Origin: Bacteroidetes bacterium UBA7674
GTDB lineage: Bacteria > Bacteroidota > Bacteroidia > Chitinophagales > Chitinophagaceae
Direction of reading: 5' to 3'
Length of the DNA stretch: 64,000 nt
NCBI GenBank assembly: GCA_002483105.1
Contig: DLHG01000015.1
Span: 192,189 to 256,188 of the forward strand
Shown here: one piece after another, positions 33,521 through 41,909 of the stretch
How the letters are laid out: each line of letters opens with the position of its first letter
How positions within the stretch are numbered: position 1 is the stretch's first letter
The notes under the pieces: generated by a model
Told to the model about the DNA's origin: nothing
What the model saw: the letters and a program-made list of their open reading frames with translations, nothing else
Database searches by the model: none
Translations under genes and position numbers: made by a program

Positions 33521-34816
33521 TTAGAAAGTCTTTCTTTTATTCTGATGGCCGCGCCATTTGCTGCCGCCACCATTGCCTGTGCCGGGCTTACGTTTCGGTG
33601 GAGTTTGACCCGTTACCGCATCAGGACGAAGAACTACGTCTTTGTTCTTAGGCAACCTGATCTGCACCATACCCGAGAAGCTTGCAGGGAAAGGGTGGTT
33701 CTCTACTACAGGTATCTGTATATTGATCAGCTTTTGCACTGCTTTCAATTCATCTTTTTCTTCGGCATCTATAAACGACATTGCTATTCCGCTTGCACCC
33801 GCACGCGCTGTACGGCCTATACGGTGTACATACGTTTCAGGAACGTCCGGCATTTCATAGTTGATAACGTGAGATATCAGGTCCACATCAATACCACGTG
33901 CTGCGATATCCGTAGCTACGAGTACAGGTGTATGTCCGCTCTTGAAATTATTCAATGCGCGTTGCCTTGCGTTCTGAGACTTATTACCATGAATTGCTTC
34001 TGCAGTAATACCATCTTTTATCAGGTCTTTCACCACTTTATCTGCACCATGTTTGGTACGGGTAAAGACCAATGCACTTCTTACATCATTACCTTTCAAT
34101 ATGTAGGTAAGTAGTTTTTTCTTGTCTTTCTTATCTACGAAGTATATCGACTGGTCTATCTTCTCTACGGTAGATGATACAGGGGTTACTTCTACTTTCT
34201 CAGGGTGTATTAACAGGGTATTAGCCAGCTTCTGTATTTCCGGGGGCATAGTAGCCGAGAAGAACAATGTCTGCTTCTTAGCAGGGAGTTTTGTTACCAC
34301 TTTCTTTACATCGTGTATAAAGCCCATATCCAGCATACGGTCAGCTTCATCCAGTACAAAGAAGTTGATATTGTTCAGGTGTACGTGTTTCTGGCTGATA
34401 AGGTCCAGCAACCTGCCCGGTGTAGCAATAAGGATATCGATACCCCCTTTCAGTGCGTGTACCTGTGCGCCTTGTGGTACGCCACCAAATATTACGGTGG
34501 TTTTTAGCTTCAGGTTCTTACCATAGGCAGCAAAACTCTCATTTATCTGGATCGCCAGCTCACGAGTAGGGGTGAGCACCAGGCATTTTATTAGTTTGTG
34601 ATGGCCCCTTTCTTCAGGCAGCTGACTCATTAATTGTAATATCGGTATAGCAAATGATGCTGTCTTACCGGTACCTGTCTGGGCACAGCCCAGCAGGTCT
34701 TTGCCTTTAAGAGCGATAGGTATCGCTTCTTGTTGTATAGGCGTGGGAGTGGTATAACCTTCCTCTTCCAGCGCTTCCAATATGGGCGCAATGAGGTTTA
34801 AATCTTTAAATGTCAT
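33521..34816 (-). CDS. DEAD-box RNA helicase (RhlE-like)
   Basis: ATP-dependent RNA helicase of 431 residues. Q-motif (PTPIQQEAIPIAL), motif I AQTGTGKT, Ia TPTRELAIQ, II DEADRMLDMGF, III SATMPPEI, V DIAARGIDVDLI and VI HRIGRTARAG are all intact. The C-terminal tail is basic and low in complexity (PPKRKPGTGNGGGSKWRGHQNKRKTF), as in RhlE. It probably unwinds structured RNA in ribosome assembly or decay, often under cold stress. Its own transcription unit, with a terminator after and a 123-base gap before. Confidence 0.95.
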   Translation of the reverse strand: MTFKDLNLIAPILEALEEEGYTTPTPIQQEAIPIALKGKDLLGCAQTGTGKTASFAIPILQLMSQLPEERGHHKLIKCLVLTPTRELAIQINESFAAYGKNLKLKTTVIFGGVPQGAQVHALKGGIDILIATPGRLLDLISQKHVHLNNINFFVLDEADRMLDMGFIHDVKKVVTKLPAKKQTLFFSATMPPEIQKLANTLLIHPEKVEVTPVSSTVEKIDQSIYFVDKKDKKKLLTYILKGNDVRSALVFTRTKHGADKVVKDLIKDGITAEAIHGNKSQNARQRALNNFKSGHTPVLVATDIAARGIDVDLISHVINYEMPDVPETYVHRIGRTARAGASGIAMSFIDAEEKDELKAVQKLINIQIPVVENHPFPASFSGMVQIRLPKNKDVVLRPDAVTGQTPPKRKPGTGNGGGSKWRGHQNKRKTF

Positions 34817-34939
34817 TGATAAATTATAAAATAAATAAAAAACTAAAAGGCGGGAACTCAGTAGTTACTCAACTTGTTAGATATGCAAAGATACGACTAA
34901 TATATTTAATAGGTTTAACGTGTGCTTATAGGGCAATAG

Positions 34940-35866
34940 CTAAAAATATATCATCGCAATACTGCCACAAACGCCCTTTACCAGCATTAATCCATCTATT
35001 ATGGCCAGGTAGTAGGTAATTGCCCTGCGGCGCTGGAGGGAATAGGCGACAATAATGAGGAGAACAAAGGGAATTGTATTTAATAGTATCTTAAATAAGT
35101 GAAACTGATTAACGGTCGCATAGAGTAAAAAAGAACCCAATCCAATAGCTGAAAGTGGTATGATAATATAGAATATCGTCTTACGCAGGCCCGTTTTTAC
35201 AACAAAGGTCTTTAGTTGCTGATTAGCATCTGTTGCGTAGTCCTTTATGTCGAAAAGGATACACAAAACACTTACGAACATAAAGTTCTTGATGAAAAGC
35301 AACACATTTTTGAACTCGGGTACAAAATCAACGCCATGCTCAATAGAATAAAACACCACAGGGAATACTGTAACAAAACCTGCCCAGGTAAAACCAATCA
35401 CAAAGGGCTTCAGCCAACCTATCTTCCTTAAATTAATACCACCCCAATGCCTGGTGTTAATACCATAATACATAACAGCAACAGCAGGAAACGGGAAGAT
35501 CAGGAACCAATTGATGAGTGGTGTCTGCCACAACCGTTCCCATATACCATTCAGAAACAACACCGAGCTAACAATAATGAGCACAGCAAGTATTATCTGT
35601 CGTTGTTTTATTCTTTCCCGGTTACGGATATACCATGCTTCGCGGGTATTAGTTACGTCTCTGCCCGTGGGCTCACCTACATAGGCAACTGTATAATAAA
35701 ACACAGAAGACATGAACACGAGGAAATAATATAAAATACTGTTCAGCGGAAACTCTTGTTGCAGGCTGGCTTCAATTGATAAGCCTACGGCACAGATACC
35801 ATAGAAGTAGTTACCAAAGAAAATGGTCTTAATAAGGCTGTTTCTATTTTGCGTCGGACTAACCAC
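34940..35866 (-). CDS. UbiA-like integral membrane protein (degenerate first Asp motif)
   Basis: Membrane protein of 308 residues with about eight hydrophobic helices. The second Asp-rich motif is present in LFDIKDYATDANQQLKTF (DxxDxxxD), as in UbiA prenyltransferases. The first motif, expected as NxxxDxxxD, appears only as GEPTGRDVTNTRE, so activity is uncertain. UbiA enzymes attach polyprenyl chains to aromatic or other acceptors in the membrane. The gene follows the LolA-like gene by 15 bases and is the last in a four-gene ABC-LolA-UbiA unit. A menaquinone or lipid-modifying role is inference. Confidence 0.7.
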   Translation of the reverse strand: MVSPTQNRNSLIKTIFFGNYFYGICAVGLSIEASLQQEFPLNSILYYFLVFMSSVFYYTVAYVGEPTGRDVTNTREAWYIRNRERIKQRQIILAVLIIVSSVLFLNGIWERLWQTPLINWFLIFPFPAVAVMYYGINTRHWGGINLRKIGWLKPFVIGFTWAGFVTVFPVVFYSIEHGVDFVPEFKNVLLFIKNFMFVSVLCILFDIKDYATDANQQLKTFVVKTGLRKTIFYIIIPLSAIGLGSFLLYATVNQFHLFKILLNTIPFVLLIIVAYSLQRRRAITYYLAIIDGLMLVKGVCGSIAMIYF

Positions 35867-35881
35867 TATACCGATACTGTT

Positions 35882-36586
35882 CTATTTAGATGGTTTCTTA
35901 AAGACATTATCCGATAAGCCTGTATTGATATCGTACTTCAGGTAAGTCAGCTGTATAGTGCCTTTACGGGGTTTACCGTCCTTGGGTTTCTGCTTTACTT
36001 CCATAGGATCATTATAATCCATCGCAACTCCCTGTGGCAGCTTATATTCCTTCACGTCCATAGAGACCAATACTTTAGTAGGCAGCCCATATGCACTATA
36101 CGCTCCGTACTCCAGGTTCATTAGTATCATCCCCTGATCTTTGGTCGTTGTTTCTGTTTTTAAGACCGTGAGGGCACCCTCGTCTATCCAAAGCTTGGCT
36201 AATACTATATTGCTTTCGCCATCAGGTATCACTTTTATGATGCGCGTCCTTTTACCACTTATAGTTTCAGAACCTGCATCCAGGGCAGTAACAGTACCCG
36301 TTGGCATCAGGTTACTAAGCGTCATGTTTATGTTCTTTTTCGGAAGTACCGACAGGCCACCATTGCGTTCCAGCCGCATCTTATCCGGCGCCTTGTAGAA
36401 GAGCTTACCTTTTACCTCAGGGATGCGCATGTAATTCACATCAATTTTAATCTTCACATCCGCAGTGTAGTCCTTTACTTTCATCACTTTATCACGCAGG
36501 GCATAGTATAGCTTGTCGGCTTCCATTGATTTCGCACCAACAGCAACTATCATCATCATCAACAACACCATTATCTTCTTCATCAT
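35882..36586 (-). CDS. LolA-like outer-membrane lipoprotein-sorting protein
   Basis: Periplasmic protein of 234 residues with a signal-like N-terminus (MMKKIMVLLMMMIVAVGAKS). The pattern VKDYTADVKIKIDVN, KGKLFYKAPDKMRLER and repeated beta strands after it match the LolA/LolB-like lipid-binding barrel. It differs from canonical LolA in a long C-terminal half (KVLVSMDVKEYKLPQ ... GTIQLTYLKYDIN). Its start overlaps the permease stop by four bases. With the ABC genes it suggests lipid or lipoprotein transport between membranes. Confidence 0.75.
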   Translation of the reverse strand: MMKKIMVLLMMMIVAVGAKSMEADKLYYALRDKVMKVKDYTADVKIKIDVNYMRIPEVKGKLFYKAPDKMRLERNGGLSVLPKKNINMTLSNLMPTGTVTALDAGSETISGKRTRIIKVIPDGESNIVLAKLWIDEGALTVLKTETTTKDQGMILMNLEYGAYSAYGLPTKVLVSMDVKEYKLPQGVAMDYNDPMEVKQKPKDGKPRKGTIQLTYLKYDINTGLSDNVFKKPSK

Positions 36587-37422
36587 GAGGTAATATCTTT
36601 CTTATTAAAGTATGCAATAGTTGTGCCCAGGAAGGCTACCGTATATATCACCAGTACCGAGGCCGACCGCCCTATAGCGCCATACGGAACCTGATCATCA
36701 AAGAATCCCTTCCATCCAATCATGTGCGTGGTGAACAGGTATGGCTTTATAAGGTTAAATAATGGCAATTCCAGGCTGGAGAGTATCGTCAGCACCACAA
36801 CAATACCCATAGTAGCGATAATAGGCCCGATAGAATTATCCGCAAATGCAGAAAGCATCATGGCCATTGCCGCGATAGCTGTCATAGCCAATGCTGCAAA
36901 ACCGAAGGCAGCTACATAACGCCACATCACATCGTTTTTCAGTATCATGATAAAGGCATCGCTCTTCATGTTGATCATATCGCCCTCACCGAATATGGCT
37001 AATGACAAGAACAGCCCCACAACGGCCAACCATACTATCAGTAAAATAGTATATACCAGGCTCGCCAGGAATTTTATCATTATCAGCTTAGGACGGCTGA
37101 TGGGCTTTGTCAGTAGCAATCGCAATGTACCTATATTAGCCTCCCCTGCCAGCATATCTCCAGCTACCAGTGCAACCAATAACGGAATCTGCACCAACAG
37201 CGACTGGAGAATAATATAAGTAACAAAGTATCCATTGATGATGTCGCCTTGTATATCAAACTGGTCTGTAACGCCCTGCATCCCGAAGGAAACAAAGTCC
37301 TTGCCGCCGGAAAGCATAGCCAATTGTATGATCAGCGATATAGCTGTTACAATACCAAAGCTGATATAAGTCCGTGGGCGGCGGAATATTTTGAATAGTT
37401 CTATTCTTAGTAGCTTGATCAT
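36583..37422 (-). CDS. ABC transporter permease (ABC-2 type)
   Basis: Inner-membrane protein of 279 residues with about six helices (TYISFGIVTAISLIIQLAML, ILQSLLVQIPLLVALVAGD, ILLIVWLAVVGLFLSLAIF, VAAFGFAALAMTAIAAMAM, PIIATMGIVVVLTILSSLEL). The LLRIELFKIFRRPRTYISF start with an amphipathic coupling helix and TLRLLLTKPISR loop are typical of ABC-2 permeases such as NatB/CcmB-like exporters. It overlaps both neighbours by four bases, so ATPase-permease-LolA-like are coupled. The substrate is not known. Confidence 0.9.
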   Translation of the reverse strand: MIKLLRIELFKIFRRPRTYISFGIVTAISLIIQLAMLSGGKDFVSFGMQGVTDQFDIQGDIINGYFVTYIILQSLLVQIPLLVALVAGDMLAGEANIGTLRLLLTKPISRPKLIMIKFLASLVYTILLIVWLAVVGLFLSLAIFGEGDMINMKSDAFIMILKNDVMWRYVAAFGFAALAMTAIAAMAMMLSAFADNSIGPIIATMGIVVVLTILSSLELPLFNLIKPYLFTTHMIGWKGFFDDQVPYGAIGRSASVLVIYTVAFLGTTIAYFNKKDITS

Positions 37423-38324
37423 TGTGTCAGAGATAAAAAGTATGCTTCTAAAGAATGTGTTGAATTAATCGAAACCACCTCGATATCATTATTCACCAGC
37501 CACTTGTTGAGTGTGGGTATGTTAGCGATATTCATTTTCAGGGTTACTGTCGCATGTGTCTGATTGGTAATAAATTGCGTCCATTCTGAAACGGCAAGTT
37601 TGGCCTGCAATGTTTCATCAGGCCTTACCTTAATATCCACGAGCGTCTCCTCCGGGTTCAGCAGATCGCTTACCTTTCCTTCCACAACTTTTTTACCCTT
37701 GTGTATAATAAGCATCTTAGTGGCCACCTGCTCTATCTCGTACAGCAGGTGAGATGATATCAGTATGGTTTTACCATGGTCATGACTCAGTGATAATATC
37801 AGGGAGCGCATTTCTGCTATGCCCTGCGGGTCGAGGCCATTGGTAGGTTCATCCAGTATCAGCAGGTTAGGACTGTGAACCAGCGCTATGGCTATTCCCA
37901 GTCTTTGCTTCATACCCTGCGAGTATGCTTTTACCTTATCTTTCTCACGTCCTCTCAGGTTCACCAGTTCCAACACTTCATACAGCCGGCTTTCAGGGAT
38001 CTTCTTCCCACTCAGTGCGGCGAATATTTTCAGGTTCTCCCAGCCGGATAGATAACCGTACATATCCGGGCGCTCAATGATCGCACCGATACTACTCAGT
38101 AATTTCCTGTTGTTGTTATTGAACTCTTTTCCCTCTATAAATATCTTTCCGCTGTCGGGATAGATAAGTCCAAGCAGCATCCGCATAGTAGTGCTTTTGC
38201 CCGCACCGTTCTGCCCGAGAAAACCATAAATATCACCGTGACTTATGGAAAAAGATAGATCATCTACCGCTTTAAAGGTCTTGAAGGTTTTGGAGAGATG
38301 CTGTGTCTGAATGATCGGTTCCAA
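37419..38324 (-). CDS. ABC transporter ATP-binding protein, TTG start
   Basis: ATPase of 301 residues with Walker A (GQNGAGKST, about residues 37-45), signature YSQGMKQRLGIA, Walker B LLILDEPTNGLD and switch His (ISSHLL). Homologous to CcmA/NatA-type exporters. The start codon is TTG at 38324: an in-frame TAA lies eight codons upstream and no ATG lies between, and MEPIIQTQHLSKTF is the normal family start. The last 70 residues form the extra C-terminal domain seen in this group. First gene of the ABC-LolA-UbiA unit. Confidence 0.93.
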   Translation of the reverse strand: MEPIIQTQHLSKTFKTFKAVDDLSFSISHGDIYGFLGQNGAGKSTTMRMLLGLIYPDSGKIFIEGKEFNNNNRKLLSSIGAIIERPDMYGYLSGWENLKIFAALSGKKIPESRLYEVLELVNLRGREKDKVKAYSQGMKQRLGIAIALVHSPNLLILDEPTNGLDPQGIAEMRSLILSLSHDHGKTILISSHLLYEIEQVATKMLIIHKGKKVVEGKVSDLLNPEETLVDIKVRPDETLQAKLAVSEWTQFITNQTHATVTLKMNIANIPTLNKWLVNNDIEVVSINSTHSLEAYFLSLTQ

Positions 38325-38431
38325 AAAGAAGATTTGTACTGCAAGTTAGTCTATATAACACTTCAAACCCGCCGGTTGTTTACAGGAAATTGCCGTTTTA
38401 ACCTTAATTAATGTCGGTTGAGCAAAACAAA

Positions 38432-38451
38432 AGGGCAAATCACTTTGCCCT
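38432..38451 (-). terminator. Terminator after the GlxA-type regulator gene
   Basis: Arms agggcaaa and tttgccct around tcac; on the minus strand followed by tttgttttgc. Confidence 0.8.
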
Positions 38452-38477
38452 CCATATATCGTCAGATATCATATGCT

Positions 38478-39458
38478 TTATACAGCAACACCCGGTCTGT
38501 TATACTTGTTACGGTAAGCCATAGGTGAAAGCCCGGTGAACTTCTTGAACAAGCTTCTGAAATTTTTGTTGTCCGAATAGCCTACTTCATACATTATTTC
38601 ATTTACATTTTTTGCGCCTACTTCCAATTCCTTCTTGGCAGCCTCTATTTTTACACGGTGGATATACTCAGCAACGGAATTACTCGTGGCCTTTTTAAAG
38701 CGGCGTTCAAAACTGCGTTTGCCCACTGCAAACATATCTGCCAACTGGTCAATGCTTATTTTATCCTGGTAGTTTTTTTCAATAAACTCCTGCGCACTTT
38801 TCACCTCATCATCGGCATGGCCTTTCTGCCCCTGGAATATCATAAAGGGCGACTGATTCTTACGCTCTACCTCTATAGCAAATACTTTAGCCGACAAAAT
38901 AGACATCTCCCTGCCCACATACTTCTCTATCAGGTGCAGGATCAGGTTAAGATAAGAGAACGCACCACCACTTGAATAAATACCTTTCTCTTCTGTGATA
39001 ATTTTATCATCAACCAATTCCACTTCAGGGAACATCATCCGGAACTCATTTGCGGCTACCCAATGCGTCGCACACTTCATGCCATTCAATAAGCCTGTAG
39101 ACGCAAGGAGGAACGCTCCGAGACATAAGCTTGCAATTTCAGATCCTTGCTCATGGTGCTTCACTATCCAGGGAATAAACTTCTTGTTATCCTCTATAGC
39201 GTGCGTCAGGTCGCCATCTATCGCTGGTATTACTATCAGGTCGGTTTTCTCTACTTCATAGTATAGTTGGTCAGAGTGTACGGTAAACTTGCCGCCGCTA
39301 ACCTTTGTCTCCTTATCAATACCTACCAATTGAACATTAAAAGCAGGCGGAGCTCCCTGGGCAGCAAAGAACTGGTTCACCTGCGCAAACAATTGCCTTG
39401 TGCCCTCCAGGCTTGCCAGTATAGCACCTTTAGGGACTATAATAGATATATGCTTCAT
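38478..39458 (-). CDS. GlxA-type AraC-family regulator with DJ-1/PfpI domain
   Basis: Regulator of 326 residues. Residues 1-190 form a DJ-1/PfpI-like domain: KHISIIVPKGAILAS, DLIVIPAIDGDL and the nucleophile elbow ASLCLGAFLLASTGLL with C112. Residues about 225-320 form an AraC DNA-binding domain with two helix-turn-helices (ISIDQLADMFAVGKRSFERRF, NVNEIMYEVGYSDNKNFRSLFKKFTGLSP). The combination is the GlxA/FtrA family. Target genes are unknown; the PadR operon 180 bases away is divergent and could share the spacer. The N-terminus is well supported. Confidence 0.93.
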   Translation of the reverse strand: MKHISIIVPKGAILASLEGTRQLFAQVNQFFAAQGAPPAFNVQLVGIDKETKVSGGKFTVHSDQLYYEVEKTDLIVIPAIDGDLTHAIEDNKKFIPWIVKHHEQGSEIASLCLGAFLLASTGLLNGMKCATHWVAANEFRMMFPEVELVDDKIITEEKGIYSSGGAFSYLNLILHLIEKYVGREMSILSAKVFAIEVERKNQSPFMIFQGQKGHADDEVKSAQEFIEKNYQDKISIDQLADMFAVGKRSFERRFKKATSNSVAEYIHRVKIEAAKKELEVGAKNVNEIMYEVGYSDNKNFRSLFKKFTGLSPMAYRNKYNRPGVAV

Positions 39459-39594
39459 GCTATAAAATTAAGGAAGAATTCTGCTCGCAGGCTGTTATTG
39501 TGGATTTCTTTTTTTATCAAAATCAACCTGATTATCATAATGTTAACGACATCGTATAAAACTATTTTAAAAAAAATCCGGGAGAAATTTGGGT

Positions 39595-39615
39595 ATACAT
39601 CTGATTCTTATGTAT
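39595..39615. promoter_or_regulatory. Candidate PadR operator (ATACAT-N9-ATGTAT)
   Basis: A perfect 6-bp inverted repeat with a 9-base spacer lies 25 bases upstream of the PadR ATG. PadR-family operators are typically inverted repeats with ACAT/ATGT half-sites, so autoregulation is likely. Close to the expected promoter of the PadR gene. Confidence 0.55.
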
Positions 39616-39640
39616 CTTCGTCTTAGGCAAATGAGAAAAC

Positions 39641-39976
39641 ATGATCTACTCTACTGAATTAATAAAGGGCACACTGAAGACCATCGTCCTAAAGATGCTA
39701 TCCGACAACAAAAAAATGTATGGGTATGAAATAACCCAACATGTAAAAGAGGTGACCAAGGATAAGATACTGATATCGGAAGGGGCACTGTATCCAACCC
39801 TTCATGCGCTGGAAAGCGAAGGCCTGCTAAAGACCGAGACGGAGTATATAGGCAAGCGGGTACGCAAGTACTATACCCTGAGCCCTACAGGCAAAAGCAA
39901 GGCCAAAGAAAAAATGAATGAGCTAACCGACTTCATAAACACTCTAACCTTTTTGCTGGACATTAAACATGCTTAA
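39641..39976 (+). CDS. PadR-family transcriptional regulator
   Basis: Small winged-helix regulator of 111 residues: LKTIVLKMLSDNKKMYGYEITQHVKE (recognition region), ISEGALYPTLHALESEGLL (wing approach) and IGKRVRKYYTLSPTGKSKAKEKM. It belongs to the short PadR subgroup usually paired with a membrane gene. Its TAA and the next ATG share one base (TAATG), indicating translational coupling to the HWPGA membrane protein. An inverted repeat matching PadR half-sites lies just upstream. Confidence 0.93.
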   Translation: MIYSTELIKGTLKTIVLKMLSDNKKMYGYEITQHVKEVTKDKILISEGALYPTLHALESEGLLKTETEYIGKRVRKYYTLSPTGKSKAKEKMNELTDFINTLTFLLDIKHA

Positions 39977-40713
39977 TGTATAAGATCAGTGATGAACAAA
40001 TAGACTACATTCTTGATGACATAAGCGCGCGTGGCGTTAAGATGGAGGACCTGCAACAGAATATTCTAGATCATGTCTGTTGTATAATAGAACAAGGCCT
40101 TGAAGAATCGGGAGACTTCAAGAGCTTCTATCTGCAAACTATTGAGACCTTTTATAAAAACAATCTCAGCGAGATAGAAGAAGAAACAAACCTCCTGCTC
40201 ACTTTTAAAAATTACTACAAAATGAAAAAAGCAATGATATCCAGCGGAGCTTTTTCTGCTATTCTTTTACTCACCGGCAGCCTGTTTAAGTTCATGCATT
40301 GGCCGGGGGCAGCTATACTACTATTTGTTGGGATAATTGTATTATGCTTCCTGTTCCTGCCGCTTTTATTTATTCTGAAAATGAAAGAAGCAAAAGCTAC
40401 AAGAGACAAAGTGATCCTTACCATGGGCGTGGTAATTGGCATACTCTACTTCCTGGGGCCACTATTCAAAGTACAACACTGGCCGGGAGCTAACATCCTT
40501 CTGTTCACAACAGTAATACTGATGTTCTTCCTGTTCATACCTGTCTACTTTTTTACGGGTATTCGCAATCCGGAAACAAAGATCAATACAATTGTCTCCA
40601 CCATCTTATTGGTCGGCGTAGTATCAATGCAATTCACTTTGATGTCTTTGAAGAAACCGGTCAATTCAACTACCGATAACAACTCAAAGTCAACTAAAAT
40701 TGCCAGATATTAA
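39976..40713 (+). CDS. Membrane protein with two GldL-like 'HWPGA' motifs, PadR partner
   Basis: Protein of 245 residues. Residues 1-75 are soluble and helical (SDEQIDYILDDISARGVKMEDLQQNILDHVCC), reminiscent of the HAAS-type domain found in PadR partner proteins. Four to five membrane helices follow. Two near-identical motifs, SLFKFMHWPGAAILLF and PLFKVQHWPGANILLF, lie between helix pairs; the same FKxxHWPGA signature occurs at the start of the gliding/T9SS motor protein GldL. Here it is duplicated and there is no GldL cytoplasmic tail. The function is unknown; a stress-controlled membrane protein is likely. Confidence 0.8.
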   Translation: MYKISDEQIDYILDDISARGVKMEDLQQNILDHVCCIIEQGLEESGDFKSFYLQTIETFYKNNLSEIEEETNLLLTFKNYYKMKKAMISSGAFSAILLLTGSLFKFMHWPGAAILLFVGIIVLCFLFLPLLFILKMKEAKATRDKVILTMGVVIGILYFLGPLFKVQHWPGANILLFTTVILMFFLFIPVYFFTGIRNPETKINTIVSTILLVGVVSMQFTLMSLKKPVNSTTDNNSKSTKIARY

Positions 40714-40737
40714 ATTGTTGATTACATGTAATAGCAT

Positions 40738-40764
40738 AAGAAAGCCCCGCTTCGGGGCTTTCTT
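40738..40764 (+). terminator. Strong terminator after the PadR operon
   Basis: Arms aagaaagccccg and cggggctttctt around ctt; both strands have T-rich flanks. Confidence 0.92.
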
Positions 40765-40956
40765 GTTATACATACGCCAAAGAGACATTCAAAATAAATG
40801 TCCGTGTTAACAAAAAATAAGTGTTTTACTTTTAGTTATACAATATGTCCATTTGACTTGTTTGCTGTTAATATTAAAGGTCGACAGCTGGAATATATAT
40901 ATCTGTACCTGTGTTCTGTTACTAATCTGAATAAAAAATTGACATAATAAACAACA

Positions 40957-40964
40957 TATATTTG
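40957..40964 (+). promoter_or_regulatory. Candidate -7 box TATATTTG before the 72-residue gene
   Basis: TATATTTG matches the consensus and ends 17 bases before the ATG. A TTGACA lies upstream (40939-40944), but the spacing to the box (15 bases from its TTG) is short for the Bacteroidota pattern. Confidence 0.5.
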
Positions 40965-40981
40965 CGCCCAAAGTTCACACT

Positions 40982-41200
40982 ATGTTACTTCCTGAAAAGT
41001 TACCCATACAAATTGCAGAACAAATAGAGATTGCCATAAAATTGAAAAAAACCTGGACCGTCTTTATGGAGTTCCCGCTGAGTGATGAATTGAAAGAAAT
41101 GCTGCTTACTAATAATATCCGCGTAGTGTACAGCAGAAGCAACCCTAATAAGTATAAGATATATATTCCTTATAGTTTCAGGGCGAAAGGCAATAAATAA
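40982..41200 (+). CDS. 72-residue protein of unknown function
   Basis: A small frame with its own promoter-like box. The protein is helix-then-sheet in character: LPIQIAEQIEIAIKLKKTWTVFMEFPLSDELKEMLLTNNIRVVYS, then KYKIYIPYSF and a basic end. No signal peptide, membrane helix or known motif. The good promoter, ordinary codon use and conserved-looking hydrophobic pattern favour a real gene. It sits alone between the PadR operon terminator and a convergent acetyltransferase. Confidence 0.7.
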   Translation: MLLPEKLPIQIAEQIEIAIKLKKTWTVFMEFPLSDELKEMLLTNNIRVVYSRSNPNKYKIYIPYSFRAKGNK

Positions 41201-41221
41201 TCTAACGCTTCATCAGAATTT

Positions 41222-41773
41222 CTATGAGCGGATAAGTGAGTAAACGGCTTCATCAAAGTACTTGCCCTCATGAAAAACATAGTCTCGAAAAAAAGCTTCT
41301 CTCACAAAACCAAAACCTTCTACCAGGTTGATCGAAGCTTCATTTTCCGGGCGGATAATAGCTTCTACCGAGTGTAACTTCATCACATCAAAACCATATT
41401 TCAATACTGCTTTTAAAGCTTCCTTCGCAAAGCCTTTGCGAAGGTGCCCATGGTGCATTACATATCCCACTTCGGAGCGGTGTGCCCCTTCGTTCATGTT
41501 TACATAACCAATAACTCCTAAGAGTTTATCTATGCCTTTTTCGGTGATCGCCCAATTGATACGCTCATTACGCTCCACGAAGCCATTGATCATCTCTATC
41601 AATTTATCCGCATCTTCTACCGTATTGGCCAACGGACGTGGAATATACTGCATAGTCTCGCGGTTGCTTCGTATCTGGAACATTTCCTGCCTGTCACTAT
41701 AGCGGATCTGTCGAAGTACAAGCCTGTCAGTTTCCAATACAGGGAAGGGATTATTGAAATTAAGTTGGATCAT
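41222..41773 (-). CDS. GNAT-family N-acetyltransferase (RimJ/RimL-like)
   Basis: Cytoplasmic enzyme of 183 residues that transfers acetyl from acetyl-CoA to an amine. The pattern LETDRLVLRQIRYSDRQEMFQI, WAITEKGIDKLLGVIGYVNMN, AHRSEVGYVMHHGHLRKGFAKEALKAVLKYGF (acetyl-CoA loop with RKGFAKEA) and VEAIIRPENEASINLVEGFGF is that of the RimJ/RimL ribosomal-protein acetyltransferase group. Bacterial members also act on antibiotics or other small amines, so the acceptor is open. The start at 41773 is well placed. Confidence 0.93.
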   Translation of the reverse strand: MIQLNFNNPFPVLETDRLVLRQIRYSDRQEMFQIRSNRETMQYIPRPLANTVEDADKLIEMINGFVERNERINWAITEKGIDKLLGVIGYVNMNEGAHRSEVGYVMHHGHLRKGFAKEALKAVLKYGFDVMKLHSVEAIIRPENEASINLVEGFGFVREAFFRDYVFHEGKYFDEAVYSLIRS

Positions 41774-41909
41774 TGAGTCCTATTTATAACTGCAATATAT
41801 GACAATAAGGCAAAAATTGATTTTAACAAGGTTTTATATATCCGGCGACTTGCTTTACATCTTTTCACACCGTCTTTACCTTTATCACTCACACTTACAG
41901 AATATCATC

